Below are positions 44,833-54,756 of a stretch of 59,444 nucleotides of DNA, piece by piece. A program made the position numbers and the translations under genes. This DNA comes from Pseudomonadota bacterium (GTDB lineage Bacteria > Pseudomonadota > Alphaproteobacteria > Rhizobiales > Xanthobacteraceae), in contig JAEWJH010000073.1 in NCBI GenBank assembly GCA_023386635.1, forward strand, positions 1 through 59,444. Reading direction: 5' to 3'. The notes beneath the pieces were generated by a model. The model had not been told where the DNA came from, made no database searches, and saw only the letters and a list, made by a program, of their open reading frames with translations. Numbering within the stretch: the stretch's first letter is position 1; every line of letters starts with the position of its first letter.

Positions 44833-46734
44833 ATGTGTGGAATTGTCGGGATTCTCGGCCGCGAGCCGGTCGCAGGACAGCTCGTTGATGCGCTGAAGCG
44901 GCTCGAATATCGCGGCTATGATTCCGCGGGCGTCGCGACGCTGGAGAACGGTGGAACGCTGACGCGCCGCCGCGCCGAGGGTAAGCTCAGCGCGCTCGAA
45001 AGCCGGCTGGAACGCGAGCCGCTGCAGGGCGCAATCGGCATCGGCCATACGCGCTGGGCCACGCACGGCAAGCCCACCGAGAACAACGCGCATCCGCACG
45101 CGACCGACAAGGTCGCGGTCGTCCACAACGGCATCATCGAGAATTTCCGCGAACTGCGCGAGGAACTGATCCGCGACGGCGCGACCTTCGGCAGCCAGAC
45201 CGACACGGAAGTGGTGGTGCATCTCGTCACCCGTGAATTGAAGCGCGGCAAGTCGCCGGTCGATGCGGTCGCGGCGACGCTCGGACAACTGCGCGGCGCG
45301 TTCGCGCTCGCCTTCCTGTTCGCCGGCGAGACCGATCTGATGATCGGCGCGCGCCGCGGCTCGCCGCTCGCGGTCGGCTACGGCGAGGGGCGGATGTATC
45401 TCGGCTCCGACGCCATTGCGCTCGCGCCGTTCACCGATCAGGTCAGCTATCTCGAGGACGGCGACTGGGTGGTGCTGACGCATGACACAGCCGCGGTGCG
45501 TGATGCCGACGGCAATCCGGTCGAGCGCCCGGTGATCAAGACCGCCGCCTCGGCCGCGTTGATCGACAAGGGCAACCACAAGCACTTCATGGCCAAGGAG
45601 ATCCACGAGCAGCCGGAAGTGGTCGGTCACACGCTTGCCCATTACATCGACATGGCCGAGGAGAAGATCGATCTGCCGCACGCGCTGCCGTTCGACTTCA
45701 AGGACCTCAAGCGTATTTCCCTGGCGGCCTGCGGCACGGCCTATTACGCCGGCCTCGTCGGCAAATACTGGTTCGAGCGCTTCGCGCGGCTGCCGGTCGA
45801 GATCGATGTGGCGTCGGAATTCCGCTATCGCGATGTGCCGCTCGACCCCGGCAACCTGGCGATCTTCGTCTCGCAGTCCGGCGAGACGGCGGACACGCTG
45901 GCCTCGCTGCGGTACGCGAAGGAGCACCAGCAGCACGTTCTCTCGGTGGTCAACGTTCCGACTTCGACCATCGCCCGCGAGAGCGATGTGGTGATGCCGA
46001 CGCTCGCCGGACCGGAGATCGGCGTCGCCTCGACCAAGGCGTTCACCTGCCAGCTCGCGGTGCTGGCCTGCATCGCCATCGCCGCCGGCCGTGCGCGCGG
46101 CACGCTGTCGCGCGAGGACGAGCGCATTCTGGTGCGAGCGTTGATCGAGACGCCGCGGCACATGTCTGCGGCCCTCGCCATCGAGCCGCAGGTGGAGCAG
46201 CTCGCGCATACGCTGGCGAAGTGCAAGGACGCGCTCTATCTCGGCCGCGGTACGAGCTATCCGATCGCGCTAGAAGGCGCGCTGAAGCTCAAGGAAATCT
46301 CCTATATCCACGCCGAGGGCTATGCCGCGGGCGAACTCAAGCACGGTCCGATCGCGCTGATCGACGAGACCGTGCCGGTGGTGGTGATCGCGCCTTACGA
46401 TCAGGGCTTCGAGAAGACCAAATCGAACCTGCAGGACATGGTGGAGCTGTCGCGCCGCGCCTATCGGCCGGCGGCGGTGTTCGAGAAGACCGTGTCGAAT
46501 ATGCAGGAAGTGGCGGCGCGCGGCGGTCAGATCATCCTGATTTCCGACCCGAAGGGCGTCGCCGAAGGCGCGACGGAATCGCTTGTCACCCTGACCATGC
46601 CGGAAATGCCGCTGTCGGTGACGCCGCTCGTCTATGCGATCCCGATCCAGCTCATCGCCTATCATACCGCCGCGGTGATGGGGACCGACGTCGACCAGCC
46701 GCGCAATCTCGCGAAATCCGTGACGGTCGAGTAA
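44833..46734 (+). CDS. glmS: Glutamine--fructose-6-phosphate aminotransferase (isomerising)
   Basis: The product has 633 residues, slightly longer than the common 609. Cys2 of MCGIVGILG is the glutaminase nucleophile once Met is removed. YRGYDSAG and HTRWATHGKPTENNAHPH follow in the N-terminal domain. Two SIS sugar-isomerase domains come after (about 310-460 and 480-620) with ACGTAYYAG, SQSGETADT and the C-terminal VDQPRNLAKSVTVE. It commits fructose-6-phosphate to amino sugar synthesis and pairs with glmU upstream. I see no glmS-type ribozyme or leader before it. Confidence 0.98.
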   Translation: MCGIVGILGREPVAGQLVDALKRLEYRGYDSAGVATLENGGTLTRRRAEGKLSALESRLEREPLQGAIGIGHTRWATHGKPTENNAHPHATDKVAVVHNGIIENFRELREELIRDGATFGSQTDTEVVVHLVTRELKRGKSPVDAVAATLGQLRGAFALAFLFAGETDLMIGARRGSPLAVGYGEGRMYLGSDAIALAPFTDQVSYLEDGDWVVLTHDTAAVRDADGNPVERPVIKTAASAALIDKGNHKHFMAKEIHEQPEVVGHTLAHYIDMAEEKIDLPHALPFDFKDLKRISLAACGTAYYAGLVGKYWFERFARLPVEIDVASEFRYRDVPLDPGNLAIFVSQSGETADTLASLRYAKEHQQHVLSVVNVPTSTIARESDVVMPTLAGPEIGVASTKAFTCQLAVLACIAIAAGRARGTLSREDERILVRALIETPRHMSAALAIEPQVEQLAHTLAKCKDALYLGRGTSYPIALEGALKLKEISYIHAEGYAAGELKHGPIALIDETVPVVVIAPYDQGFEKTKSNLQDMVELSRRAYRPAAVFEKTVSNMQEVAARGGQIILISDPKGVAEGATESLVTLTMPEMPLSVTPLVYAIPIQLIAYHTAAVMGTDVDQPRNLAKSVTVE

Positions 46735-46744
46735 GCTGTCCGGC

Positions 46745-47494
46745 ATGAACCAGGTTATTGAGCCGCCGATTGTCGATCCCGCTGCCGCGCCGTCGCACAC
46801 CAGCTTCGCCGGCCGCATCCGCAATTATTTCCTGACCGGGTTGATCGTCGCCGGGCCGATCTTCGTCACCGCCTATCTCGCATGGTGGTTCATCAACTGG
46901 GTCGACGATCTGGTGCGCCCCTTCGTGCCGCCGGCGCTGCGGATCGAAACCTATGCGCCGGTGCATATACCCGGCACCGGTCTCGTCATCGCCGTCGTCG
47001 CGCTGACTTTGCTCGGCTTCCTCACCGCCAATCTCGTCGGCCGCAAGCTCGTGGAGTTCGGCGAGGCGATCGTCACCCGGATGCCGATCATCCGGCCGGT
47101 CTACCGCACCATGAAACAGATTTTCGAGACGCTGTTCTCGAAATCTGGGTCGAGCTTCCGGCAGGTGGCGCTGGTGGAGTTTCCGGCACCGGGCATGTGG
47201 TCGCTGGTGTTCCTGTCGCAGCCGCCGGGGCCACTGGTGACGGCGGGGTTGCCCGAGGGCGAGCATGTCTCGGCATTCCTCGCCTGCGCGCCGAACCCGA
47301 CGACCGGTTTCTATTTCTACGCGCCGCGCTCCTCGATTATTCCCATCGACCTGCCGGTTGAGCAGGCGATGACGCTGCTGATGTCGGCCGGCATGGCCAG
47401 CGGCGCGCCGCAGGGTGCCGATCAGGCAAAGCTCGCAGCGCTCGCCGCGCAGGCTAGGGCTGCGAACGCCGCGCGGGACACGGCACCAACTTAA
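46745..47494 (+). CDS. DUF502-family membrane protein
   Basis: The product has 249 residues, starting 10 bases after glmS. Two membrane helices (YFLTGLIVAGPIFVTAYLAW, about 28-47; LVIAVVALTLLGFLTANLVG, about 78-97) precede the family motif MPIIRPVYRTMKQIFET (about 111-127) and VALVEFPAPGMWSLVFLS (about 139-156). An Ala/Gln-rich tail ends it. DUF502 proteins are widespread inner-membrane proteins of unknown role. The position next to glmS and convergent with recG is common in Rhizobiales. Confidence 0.9.
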   Translation: MNQVIEPPIVDPAAAPSHTSFAGRIRNYFLTGLIVAGPIFVTAYLAWWFINWVDDLVRPFVPPALRIETYAPVHIPGTGLVIAVVALTLLGFLTANLVGRKLVEFGEAIVTRMPIIRPVYRTMKQIFETLFSKSGSSFRQVALVEFPAPGMWSLVFLSQPPGPLVTAGLPEGEHVSAFLACAPNPTTGFYFYAPRSSIIPIDLPVEQAMTLLMSAGMASGAPQGADQAKLAALAAQARAANAARDTAPT

Positions 47495-47499
47495 TAATA

Positions 47500-49596
47500 T
47501 CAACCCGCGCGGATCAGCTTGATCGCCTCGTCCTTCTCGAACAGATAGAGCAGGTGGCGCAGCGCCTCGCCGCGCGGCGAGGTGAGTTGCGGATCGCGCC
47601 CGAGGATCAGCGCGGCATCGTCGCGCGCCGGCCCGAGCAGCTTGCCATGTACCTGCAGTTGCGCGACGCGGAAGCCGGGAACGCCGCTCTGTCGCGTGCC
47701 GAGCAGGTCGCCTTCGCCGCGCAGGCGCAAATCCTCCTCGGCGATGCGGAAACCGTCCTCGCTGTCGCGCAGGATCGCGAGCCGCGCTTTGGCGGTCTCC
47801 CCGAGCGGCGCCTTGTAAAGCAGCAGGCAGGTCGAACGGCCCGAGCCGCGGCCGATACGGCCGCGCAACTGATGCAGTTGCGATAGGCCGAAGCGTTCGG
47901 CGTGTTCGATCACCATGATAGTCGCTTCCGGCACGTCGACGCCGACCTCGATCACCGTGGTGGCGACGAGGAGCGACGTCTCGCCGGCGGCGAAGCGCGC
48001 CATCGCGCGGTCTTTCTCCATCGATTTCATCTTGCCGTGAATGAGATCGACGGCATCGCCGAACCGCGCCTGCAAGTCCTTGAAGCGCGCGTCGGCGGCG
48101 GCGAGGTCGCTTTTCTCGGATTCCTCGACCAGCGGACAGACCCAGTAGCAGCGCCGCCCCTCGGCCAGCGCGCGGCCGACCGCGTCCTCCACCTCGCTCA
48201 AGCGGTCGAGCGCGATCACGCGTGTATCGATCGGCTGCCGGCCGGCGGGTTTTTCCCGCAGCTCGGACACGTCCATGTCGCCGAAGAAGGTGAGCACCAG
48301 CGTGCGCGGGATCGGCGTCGCGGTGAGCACCAGCACGTCGACGGCTTCACCCTTGCGCGTCAAGGCAAGCCGCTGATGCACCCCGAAGCGGTGCTGCTCG
48401 TCGACGATCGCCAGCGCCAGGTCCTTGAACGCCACGTCTTCCTGAAACAGCGCATGCGTACCGACGATCAGGTCAATGTCGCCAATCGCGAGCCGCTCCA
48501 GCGTTTCGGCGCGATCCTTGCCGCGGTCGCGGCCGGTCAATATCGCGACCCGCAGGCCGGCTGCCTTGGCGAGCGGAACGATGGTGTTGAAATGCTGACG
48601 CGCGAGGATTTCCGTCGGCGCCATGATCGCCGCCTGCCGGCCGGCCTCGATCACCGTCGCCGCGGCGATCAGCGCTACGACCGTCTTGCCGGAGCCGACG
48701 TCGCCCTGCACGAGGCGCAGCATACGATGCGGCAGCGCGAGGTCGTTGACGATGTCGTCGATCGCGCGCGCCTGCGACGGCGTCAGCGAATAGGGCAGCG
48801 CGTCGATGATGTTCTGCCGCAGCACGCCCTCGCTGGCGCTGCCGCGTCCTGAGATTTCGCGCATATGCGCGCGCACCAGCGCCAGCGCGAGTTGGCCCGC
48901 CAGCAATTCGTCATAGGCGAGGCGGCTCCACGCGGCGCTCTCGGGCGAGACGTCGGCCGGCTCTGCTGGCTGATGCAGAAGCCGCAGCGCATCGGCGAAG
49001 TTCAGCCACTGTTCGCGCGAAATCCACGCCTCGTCCTGCCATTCCGGCAGATCGGGAAGCGCCGCGAGCGCACCCTGCATCGCGCGGCGGATATTGCCGA
49101 GCGCCAGACCCTCGGTGAGCGGATAGATCGGCTCGACCAGCGGCAGCGTGGCGAAGCCATGCTCATCGACCACGCGGTCGGGATGCACCATCTGCAACTC
49201 ACCGTCGTAAAGTTCGACAGTACCGGATACGTAACGCCGCTCGCCTTCCGGAAGCTGCTTGCGCAACTGGTCGCCACGCGCGTGGAAGAAGGTCAGCGTC
49301 AGCGTGCCGGTCTCGTCGCTGGTATCGATCCGGTAGGGCGCGCGGCTGCGCTGCGGCGGCGGCGGGCGATGCGCGTCGACGGTGACTGACACGGTCACCA
49401 GCGTGCCCGGCACTACCTCGTTGAGTTTGGGCTGCGCGCGGCGATCGACCGCACCCGACGGGAGATGCAGCAAGAGGTCGGCGACATGCGGCGCCTCGCG
49501 GTCGAGAAGCCTCCGGTAAAGCTTGTCCAGCTTCGGGCCGACGCCCGGCAGGCTCGTCAGCGACGCAAACAGGGGATTGAGCAGATTGGGCCGCAT
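47500..49596 (-). CDS. recG: ATP-dependent DNA helicase RecG
   Basis: The product has 698 residues. The N-terminal wedge/OB domain (about 60-170, PYRIDTSDETGTLTLTFFHA) grips branched DNA. The helicase core has Walker A GDVGSGKTVVALIAA (about 295), DEQHRFGV (about 398), LTATPIPRTL and the RecG/Mfd TRG-type motif in the C-terminal part (RLRGEGDLLGTRQSGVPGF). It reverses stalled forks and processes recombination intermediates. It is divergent from a Bug receptor gene and only 5 bases from the convergent DUF502 stop. Confidence 0.97.
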   Translation of the reverse strand: MRPNLLNPLFASLTSLPGVGPKLDKLYRRLLDREAPHVADLLLHLPSGAVDRRAQPKLNEVVPGTLVTVSVTVDAHRPPPPQRSRAPYRIDTSDETGTLTLTFFHARGDQLRKQLPEGERRYVSGTVELYDGELQMVHPDRVVDEHGFATLPLVEPIYPLTEGLALGNIRRAMQGALAALPDLPEWQDEAWISREQWLNFADALRLLHQPAEPADVSPESAAWSRLAYDELLAGQLALALVRAHMREISGRGSASEGVLRQNIIDALPYSLTPSQARAIDDIVNDLALPHRMLRLVQGDVGSGKTVVALIAAATVIEAGRQAAIMAPTEILARQHFNTIVPLAKAAGLRVAILTGRDRGKDRAETLERLAIGDIDLIVGTHALFQEDVAFKDLALAIVDEQHRFGVHQRLALTRKGEAVDVLVLTATPIPRTLVLTFFGDMDVSELREKPAGRQPIDTRVIALDRLSEVEDAVGRALAEGRRCYWVCPLVEESEKSDLAAADARFKDLQARFGDAVDLIHGKMKSMEKDRAMARFAAGETSLLVATTVIEVGVDVPEATIMVIEHAERFGLSQLHQLRGRIGRGSGRSTCLLLYKAPLGETAKARLAILRDSEDGFRIAEEDLRLRGEGDLLGTRQSGVPGFRVAQLQVHGKLLGPARDDAALILGRDPQLTSPRGEALRHLLYLFEKDEAIKLIRAG

Positions 49597-49673
49597 GAGC
49601 CGGTTTCGCGGTTCCTTGTTCCGTGCGATGTGGTAGCTGATTTTTCGGGCTGAACACAGGGAAGGGATCGACG

Positions 49674-50651
49674 ATGACGGGGGTGCGTGTCCTCTTTGCT
49701 GCGCTGCTGGCGGTGAGCGTGACCGGAACCGCGAGTCAGGCCGAATGGCCGGAGCGGCCGGTGACCATGGTGGTCGCCGCAGCGGCCGGCGGCCCGATCG
49801 ATGTGTTCGGCCGCGTGCTGGCGGAACGCATGGGCGACGCGCTCGGTCAGCGCGTGGTCGTGGAAAACGTCGGCGGTGGCGGCGGAACAGTCGGTGGCGC
49901 GCGCGTCGTCAACGCGCAGCCGGACGGCTACACCTTCCTGCTCGGCACGGTCGCGACCCACGCCAATCCGCAACTGCTCGGCAGCAAGCCGCCCTACGAT
50001 CCGGTGAAGGGCTTCGCCCCGGTGGCGCTGATTGCGGAAATCCCGCTGGTGCTCATCACCCGCAAGGACTTCCCGGCGTCGACCATGGAAGAGTTCGTCG
50101 CTTACGCCAAGGCGAACCAGAACAAGCTGAACTTCGGCTCCGCGGGCATCGGCTCGGCCGCGCATCTCGGCTGCGTGATGCTCAACGGCGCCATGGGGAC
50201 CAACATCCAGCATGTGCCATATCGCGGCACGGCGCTGGCGATGCAGGACCTGCAGGCGGGGCGGCTCGATTTCCAGTGCGAGATCGCGGTGACGGCGGTG
50301 TCGAATGTCCGCTCCGGCACGGTGAAGGCGAACGCCACGCTGGCCTCGTCGCGCACGCCGGTGCTGCCGGACCTGCCGACTGCGCAGGAGCGCGGGCTCA
50401 AGGGCATTGATGCGTCCACGTGGACCGCGAATTTCTTCCCGGCGAAGACACCGGATGCCATCGTCGCAAAGCTGCAGGCGGCGACCGTAGCGGCGATGGA
50501 CGATCCCGCCGTGCGCGCGAAGCTGGAATCGTTCGGCGCGGTGATCGTCGCCAAGGACCGGCGCTCGTCCGACTATCTCGGCCGCTTCGTGCAGGCGGAG
50601 ATGACGAAGTGGGGCGACGCGGTGCGCGCCGCCGGCGTCAAGCTCGACTGA
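49674..50651 (+). CDS. Tripartite tricarboxylate transporter substrate-binding (Bug) protein, second copy
   Basis: The product has 325 residues with a signal peptide (VLFAALLAVSVTGTASQA). The mature chain starts EWPERPVTMVVAAAAGGPID and has RVVVENVGGGGGTVGGARVV and PYDPVKGFAPVALIAEIPLV, all Bug hallmarks. It differs enough from the copy at 21556 to bind another ligand. It stands alone between recG and sdhE, which are often closer together in relatives, so it may be a later insertion. No TctA/TctB genes lie in the window. Confidence 0.93.
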   Translation: MTGVRVLFAALLAVSVTGTASQAEWPERPVTMVVAAAAGGPIDVFGRVLAERMGDALGQRVVVENVGGGGGTVGGARVVNAQPDGYTFLLGTVATHANPQLLGSKPPYDPVKGFAPVALIAEIPLVLITRKDFPASTMEEFVAYAKANQNKLNFGSAGIGSAAHLGCVMLNGAMGTNIQHVPYRGTALAMQDLQAGRLDFQCEIAVTAVSNVRSGTVKANATLASSRTPVLPDLPTAQERGLKGIDASTWTANFFPAKTPDAIVAKLQAATVAAMDDPAVRAKLESFGAVIVAKDRRSSDYLGRFVQAEMTKWGDAVRAAGVKLD

Positions 50652-50776
50652 CGCCGCACGAAAAGCGCCTTTGGAATAACGTGTGGCGCGGCTGGTAATC
50701 GCCGTGCCGCCGTTTATATAACCCCGGCCCGGCACCGTCCGGGTTTTTGGCGTTGGGATAAAGCGAGGAACAAGGC

Positions 50777-51061
50777 ATGACCGGAACCACCGTGTCGAGC
50801 GAAGGGCTGGACCCACGCCGCCGTCGCCTCTTGTTCCGCTGCTGGCATCGCGGCATCCGCGAGACCGACCTGATCATGGGCGGGTTCGCCGACGCGCATA
50901 TCGCCACGCTCACCGACGCCGAACTGACCGAGCTGGAACGGTTGATCGAGGTGCCGGATGCCGATCTCCTGAACTGGGTGATCGGCGAGCGCGCGGCCCC
51001 GCCCGACTATGACACGCCGCTGTTCCGCCGGATGCGCGATTACCATCTGTCTCTCGATTGA
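50777..51061 (+). CDS. sdhE: FAD assembly factor SdhE (DUF339)
   Basis: The product has 94 residues. RRRLLFRCWHRGIRETDLIM (about 15-34) has the RG-x-x-E motif that contacts the flavoprotein. WVIGERAAPPDYDTPLFRRM (about 67-86) is typical of the C-terminal helix. The protein helps attach FAD covalently to succinate dehydrogenase. mfd begins 12 bases downstream, so the two are cotranscribed. Confidence 0.95.
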   Translation: MTGTTVSSEGLDPRRRRLLFRCWHRGIRETDLIMGGFADAHIATLTDAELTELERLIEVPDADLLNWVIGERAAPPDYDTPLFRRMRDYHLSLD

Positions 51062-51072
51062 GTTGAAGCCTC

Positions 51073-54000
51073 GTGAAACCGTTTCGTCCCGGCACATCGC
51101 CGGCCTCGCTGCTGACCCCCGGCCGTTCCGTCACGCTCACCCATGTAAGCGACGGCGCGGAAGGGCTGGTGCTCGCCGATCTCGCGCGCGCGGTCGCGGC
51201 GAAGCCGGATGCGCCGGCCACGAGTCTCGCGGTCGTCTGCCGCGACGGGCCGCGCATGAATGCGCTCGCGCGCGCGCTGTCGTTCTTCGCGCCGGACATC
51301 GAGACGCTGGAATTCCCCGCCTGGGACTGTCTGCCTTATGACCGCGTGTCGCCGCATGCGGCGGTTCTGGCGCAGCGCGTGCTCACCTTGTCGCGGCTCG
51401 CCCGCGTCGAGGGGCGCGACAAGCCGGCGATCCTGCTGACGACCGTCAACGCCGCGACCCAGCGCGTGCCGGCGCGCAATCTCGTCCAACGTCAGGCGCT
51501 GTCCGCCGCGCCAGGCAACGTCGTCGGCATGGAGAAGATCGCGCAGTGGCTTGAATTGAACGGTTATACACGCGCCTCGACGGTACGCGAGCCCGGCGAC
51601 TATGCGGTGCGCGGCGGCATTCTTGATCTGTTTCCGCCGGGGCTCGATCTTCCGGTGCGGCTCGATTTCTTCGGTGATGCGCTGGAGACGATCCGCAGTT
51701 TCGATCCGCAGACGCAGCGCACCGAAATGGACATGCGCCGGCTCGATCTGGTGCCGGTGTCGGAATTCCAGCTCACCAGCGATACGATCCGCAAATTCCG
51801 CACCGGCTACGTCGCGCAGTTCGGCGCGCCGACGCCGGACGATCTGCTGTACGAAGCGGTGAGCGAAGGCCGCCGCTATCCCGGCATGGAGCACTGGCTA
51901 CCGCTGTTCCATGACGGCATGGACACGCTGTTCGACTATCTTCCGGGCGCGCCGATCGCGTTCGAGCCGCTCGTTGAGGACGCCGCGCGCGAACGCTTCG
52001 AGCAGATCAGGGATTATCACGACGCGCGCGAGCAGGCGCTCGCGGATAAAGTCGGCGTGCCGTATCGCCCGCTGCCGGTCGACCGCCTCTATCTGGGCGA
52101 GGCGGAATGGGCCGAGCGTGTCGCCAAGGCGTCGCATGTGACCTTGACGCCGTTCGATGCGCCGGAGGCGGAACGGGTGATCGACACCGGAATCCGGCCG
52201 GGCCGCAGCTTCGCGGCGGAACGGGCGATTCCCGACACCAATGTGTTCGACGCCGTGACCGCGCATGTGCGCAGCCTGCAGGCGAACGGCAAGCGCGTCA
52301 CCGTCGCGCTGTGGAGCGAGGGCGCGCGCGAGCGCATGCGTCATGTGCTCGCCGACCACGGCATCGAACGGCTGACGCCGGTGCGGTCCTGGGACGAGGC
52401 GCGGGCCTGCGAACCGCCGGCAGTCGCGCTCGCGGTGCTCGGCATCGAAGCCGGCTTCGAGACCGAGGATACCGCCGTCATCGGCGAGCAGGACATCCTC
52501 GGCGATCGTCTGGCGCGGCCGCGCCGGCAGACAAAGCGCGCCGATAATTTCATCTCGGAAGTGTCGACCCTCGCCGCCGGCGATCTCGTCGTCCATGTGG
52601 ATCACGGCATCGGCCGCTTCATCGGCCTGACGGCGATCGACGTCGCCGGCGCGCCGCACGACTGTCTCGAACTGCATTACGCGGAAGCCGCGAAGCTCTA
52701 TCTGCCGGTCGAGAACATCGATCTGCTGTCCCGCTACGGTAACGAGGACAGCAAGGTCGAACTGGATCGCCTTGGCGGCGGCAACTGGCAGGCGCGCAAG
52801 GCGAAGATGAAGGCGCGCATCCTCGCCATGGCCGGGGAGTTGATCAAGGTCGCGGCGGCGCGGCAGGTGCGCGAGGCACCGAAGCTCGCGGTCAGTCCCG
52901 GTGCTTACGATGAATTCTGCGCCGGCTTCCCTTATGAGGAAACGCAGGACCAGCAGAACGCCATCGACGCCGCGCTCGGCGATCTCACCGCCGGGCGGCC
53001 GATGGACCGTCTGGTCTGCGGCGACGTCGGCTTCGGCAAGACCGAGGTGGCGTTGCGCGCGGCCTTTGCCGCGGTAATGGCTGGCAAGCAGGTCGCGGTC
53101 GTCGTGCCGACGACGCTGCTTGCGCGTCAGCACTACAAGACCTTTACCGAACGCTTCCACGGCTTCCCGGTGAAATTGGGTCAGGCGTCGCGCCTCGTCA
53201 CGGCCGCGGAATTATCCGCCACCAAGAAGGGGCTTGCCGAGGGCCAGATCGATATCGTCGTCGGCACTCACGCGCTGCTCGGCAAGAATATCCACTTCAA
53301 GGATCTCGGCCTCCTGATCATCGACGAGGAGCAGCATTTCGGCGTCGCGCACAAAGAGAAGCTCAAACAGCTTCGCGCCGAGGTGCATGTGCTGACGCTC
53401 ACCGCGACGCCGATCCCGCGCACGTTGCAGCTTGCGCTGACCGGCGTGCGCGATCTGTCGATCATCGCCTCGCCGCCGGTGGACCGGCTCGCGGTGCGCA
53501 CCTTCATCTCGCCATTCGATCCGCTGGTGGTGCGTGAGGCGTTGCTGCGTGAGCGCTATCGCGGCGGACAATCGTTCTATGTGGTGCCGCGGATCGAGGA
53601 TCTCGCCGGCGCCAAGGACTTCCTCGACAAGAACGTGCCGGAGGTGAAGGTCGCCGTCGCGCATGGCCAGATGGCGCCGACCGTACTCGAGGACATCATG
53701 TCGGCATTCTACGAAGGGCGGTTCGACGTGCTGCTGTCGACCACCATCGTCGAGAGCGGCCTCGACATTCCGACCGCCAATACCCTGATCGTGCATCGCG
53801 CCGACCGCTTCGGCCTCGCGCAGCTTTATCAGTTGCGCGGCCGCGTCGGCCGCTCGAAGCTTCGTGCCTATGCGCTGCTGACCCTGCCGGCCAACGCCAA
53901 GATCACGCCGCAGGCGGAGCAGAGGCTCAAGGTGCTGCAATCGCTCGATACGCTCGGCGCCGGCTTCCAGCTCGCCTCGCACGATCTCGACATCCGCGGC

Positions 54001-54597
54001 GCCGGCAATCTCCTGGGCGACGAGCAGTCCGGACATATCAAGGAAGTGGGTTTCGAACTTTATCAGCAAATGCTGGAAGAGGCGGTGCTCAGTCTCAAGG
54101 CCGGTCTCACCGATGTCGTCGAGGACAAGTGGGCGCCGCAGATTACCATCGGCACGCCCGTGCTCATTCCGGAAGACTATGTCGCCGATCTCTCGGTACG
54201 GTTGTCGCTCTATCGCCGCCTCGCGGATATCGAAGACGAGCGCGAGATCGATGGCTTTGCCGCCGAGATGGTCGACCGGTTCGGGCCTTCGCCGGAGGAG
54301 GTGGGGCATCTCCTCTCGCTGGTGGCGATCAAGGCGCTGGCGCGCCGCGCCAATGTGGAGAAAATCGACGCCGGCCCGAAGGGGGCGGTGATCTCGTTCC
54401 GCAATGACGAATTCGCCGACCCGCAGAAGCTGATCGCCTTCATCAGCGAGCGCGGCCGCGATGCCAAGGTGCGTCCGGACATGAAAGTCGTGTTCCTCGC
54501 CGACTGGCAGCAGGCGGAGGATCGTCTCAAGGGCACGACCGCGATCCTGCGCAGCCTCGCCGGCATCGCCGACAAGGCGAAGAAAAAGGCGGCGTAG
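51073..54597 (+). CDS. mfd: Transcription-repair coupling factor
   Basis: The product has 1174 residues from a GTG start. The UvrB-homology part (about 1-340) recruits UvrA. The RNA polymerase-interacting domain follows (about 490-560, GDLVVHVDHGIGRFIGL). The translocase core has CGDVGFGKTEVALRAAF (about 649-665), DEEQHFGV (about 750) and LTATPIPRTL. The TRG motif (FQLASHDLDIRGAGNLLGDE, about 965-984) and the C-terminal D7 domain end the protein. It removes stalled RNA polymerase and brings in UvrABC, so it works with uvrA at 6055. It is cotranscribed with sdhE. Confidence 0.98.
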   Translation: MKPFRPGTSPASLLTPGRSVTLTHVSDGAEGLVLADLARAVAAKPDAPATSLAVVCRDGPRMNALARALSFFAPDIETLEFPAWDCLPYDRVSPHAAVLAQRVLTLSRLARVEGRDKPAILLTTVNAATQRVPARNLVQRQALSAAPGNVVGMEKIAQWLELNGYTRASTVREPGDYAVRGGILDLFPPGLDLPVRLDFFGDALETIRSFDPQTQRTEMDMRRLDLVPVSEFQLTSDTIRKFRTGYVAQFGAPTPDDLLYEAVSEGRRYPGMEHWLPLFHDGMDTLFDYLPGAPIAFEPLVEDAARERFEQIRDYHDAREQALADKVGVPYRPLPVDRLYLGEAEWAERVAKASHVTLTPFDAPEAERVIDTGIRPGRSFAAERAIPDTNVFDAVTAHVRSLQANGKRVTVALWSEGARERMRHVLADHGIERLTPVRSWDEARACEPPAVALAVLGIEAGFETEDTAVIGEQDILGDRLARPRRQTKRADNFISEVSTLAAGDLVVHVDHGIGRFIGLTAIDVAGAPHDCLELHYAEAAKLYLPVENIDLLSRYGNEDSKVELDRLGGGNWQARKAKMKARILAMAGELIKVAAARQVREAPKLAVSPGAYDEFCAGFPYEETQDQQNAIDAALGDLTAGRPMDRLVCGDVGFGKTEVALRAAFAAVMAGKQVAVVVPTTLLARQHYKTFTERFHGFPVKLGQASRLVTAAELSATKKGLAEGQIDIVVGTHALLGKNIHFKDLGLLIIDEEQHFGVAHKEKLKQLRAEVHVLTLTATPIPRTLQLALTGVRDLSIIASPPVDRLAVRTFISPFDPLVVREALLRERYRGGQSFYVVPRIEDLAGAKDFLDKNVPEVKVAVAHGQMAPTVLEDIMSAFYEGRFDVLLSTTIVESGLDIPTANTLIVHRADRFGLAQLYQLRGRVGRSKLRAYALLTLPANAKITPQAEQRLKVLQSLDTLGAGFQLASHDLDIRGAGNLLGDEQSGHIKEVGFELYQQMLEEAVLSLKAGLTDVVEDKWAPQITIGTPVLIPEDYVADLSVRLSLYRRLADIEDEREIDGFAAEMVDRFGPSPEEVGHLLSLVAIKALARRANVEKIDAGPKGAVISFRNDEFADPQKLIAFISERGRDAKVRPDMKVVFLADWQQAEDRLKGTTAILRSLAGIADKAKKKAA

Positions 54598-54625
54598 CGT
54601 CGGGTGATCCTATACGTTGCAGTTA

Positions 54626-54727
54626 ATGCCGGGCTTGACCGGGCAATCCATCTTTCGAGTAAAAGATAGATGCGCAGAGCATCAGCGCGTTTACGCGCGT
54701 CTTCGATGCGCTATGCCTCCGCATGAC
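54626..54727. repeat. Possible degenerate palindromic repeat
   Basis: It opens ATGCCGGGCTTGACCGGGCA and ends GCATGAC, with an inner CATCTTT/AAAGATAGATG arm. The design resembles the other palindromic repeats in this window but its arms are poorly matched. It lies between mfd and the convergent DsbA gene. Confidence 0.45.
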
Positions 54728-54756
54728 AGCGGCGGATTTTGCTGCGAGCGGAATTT

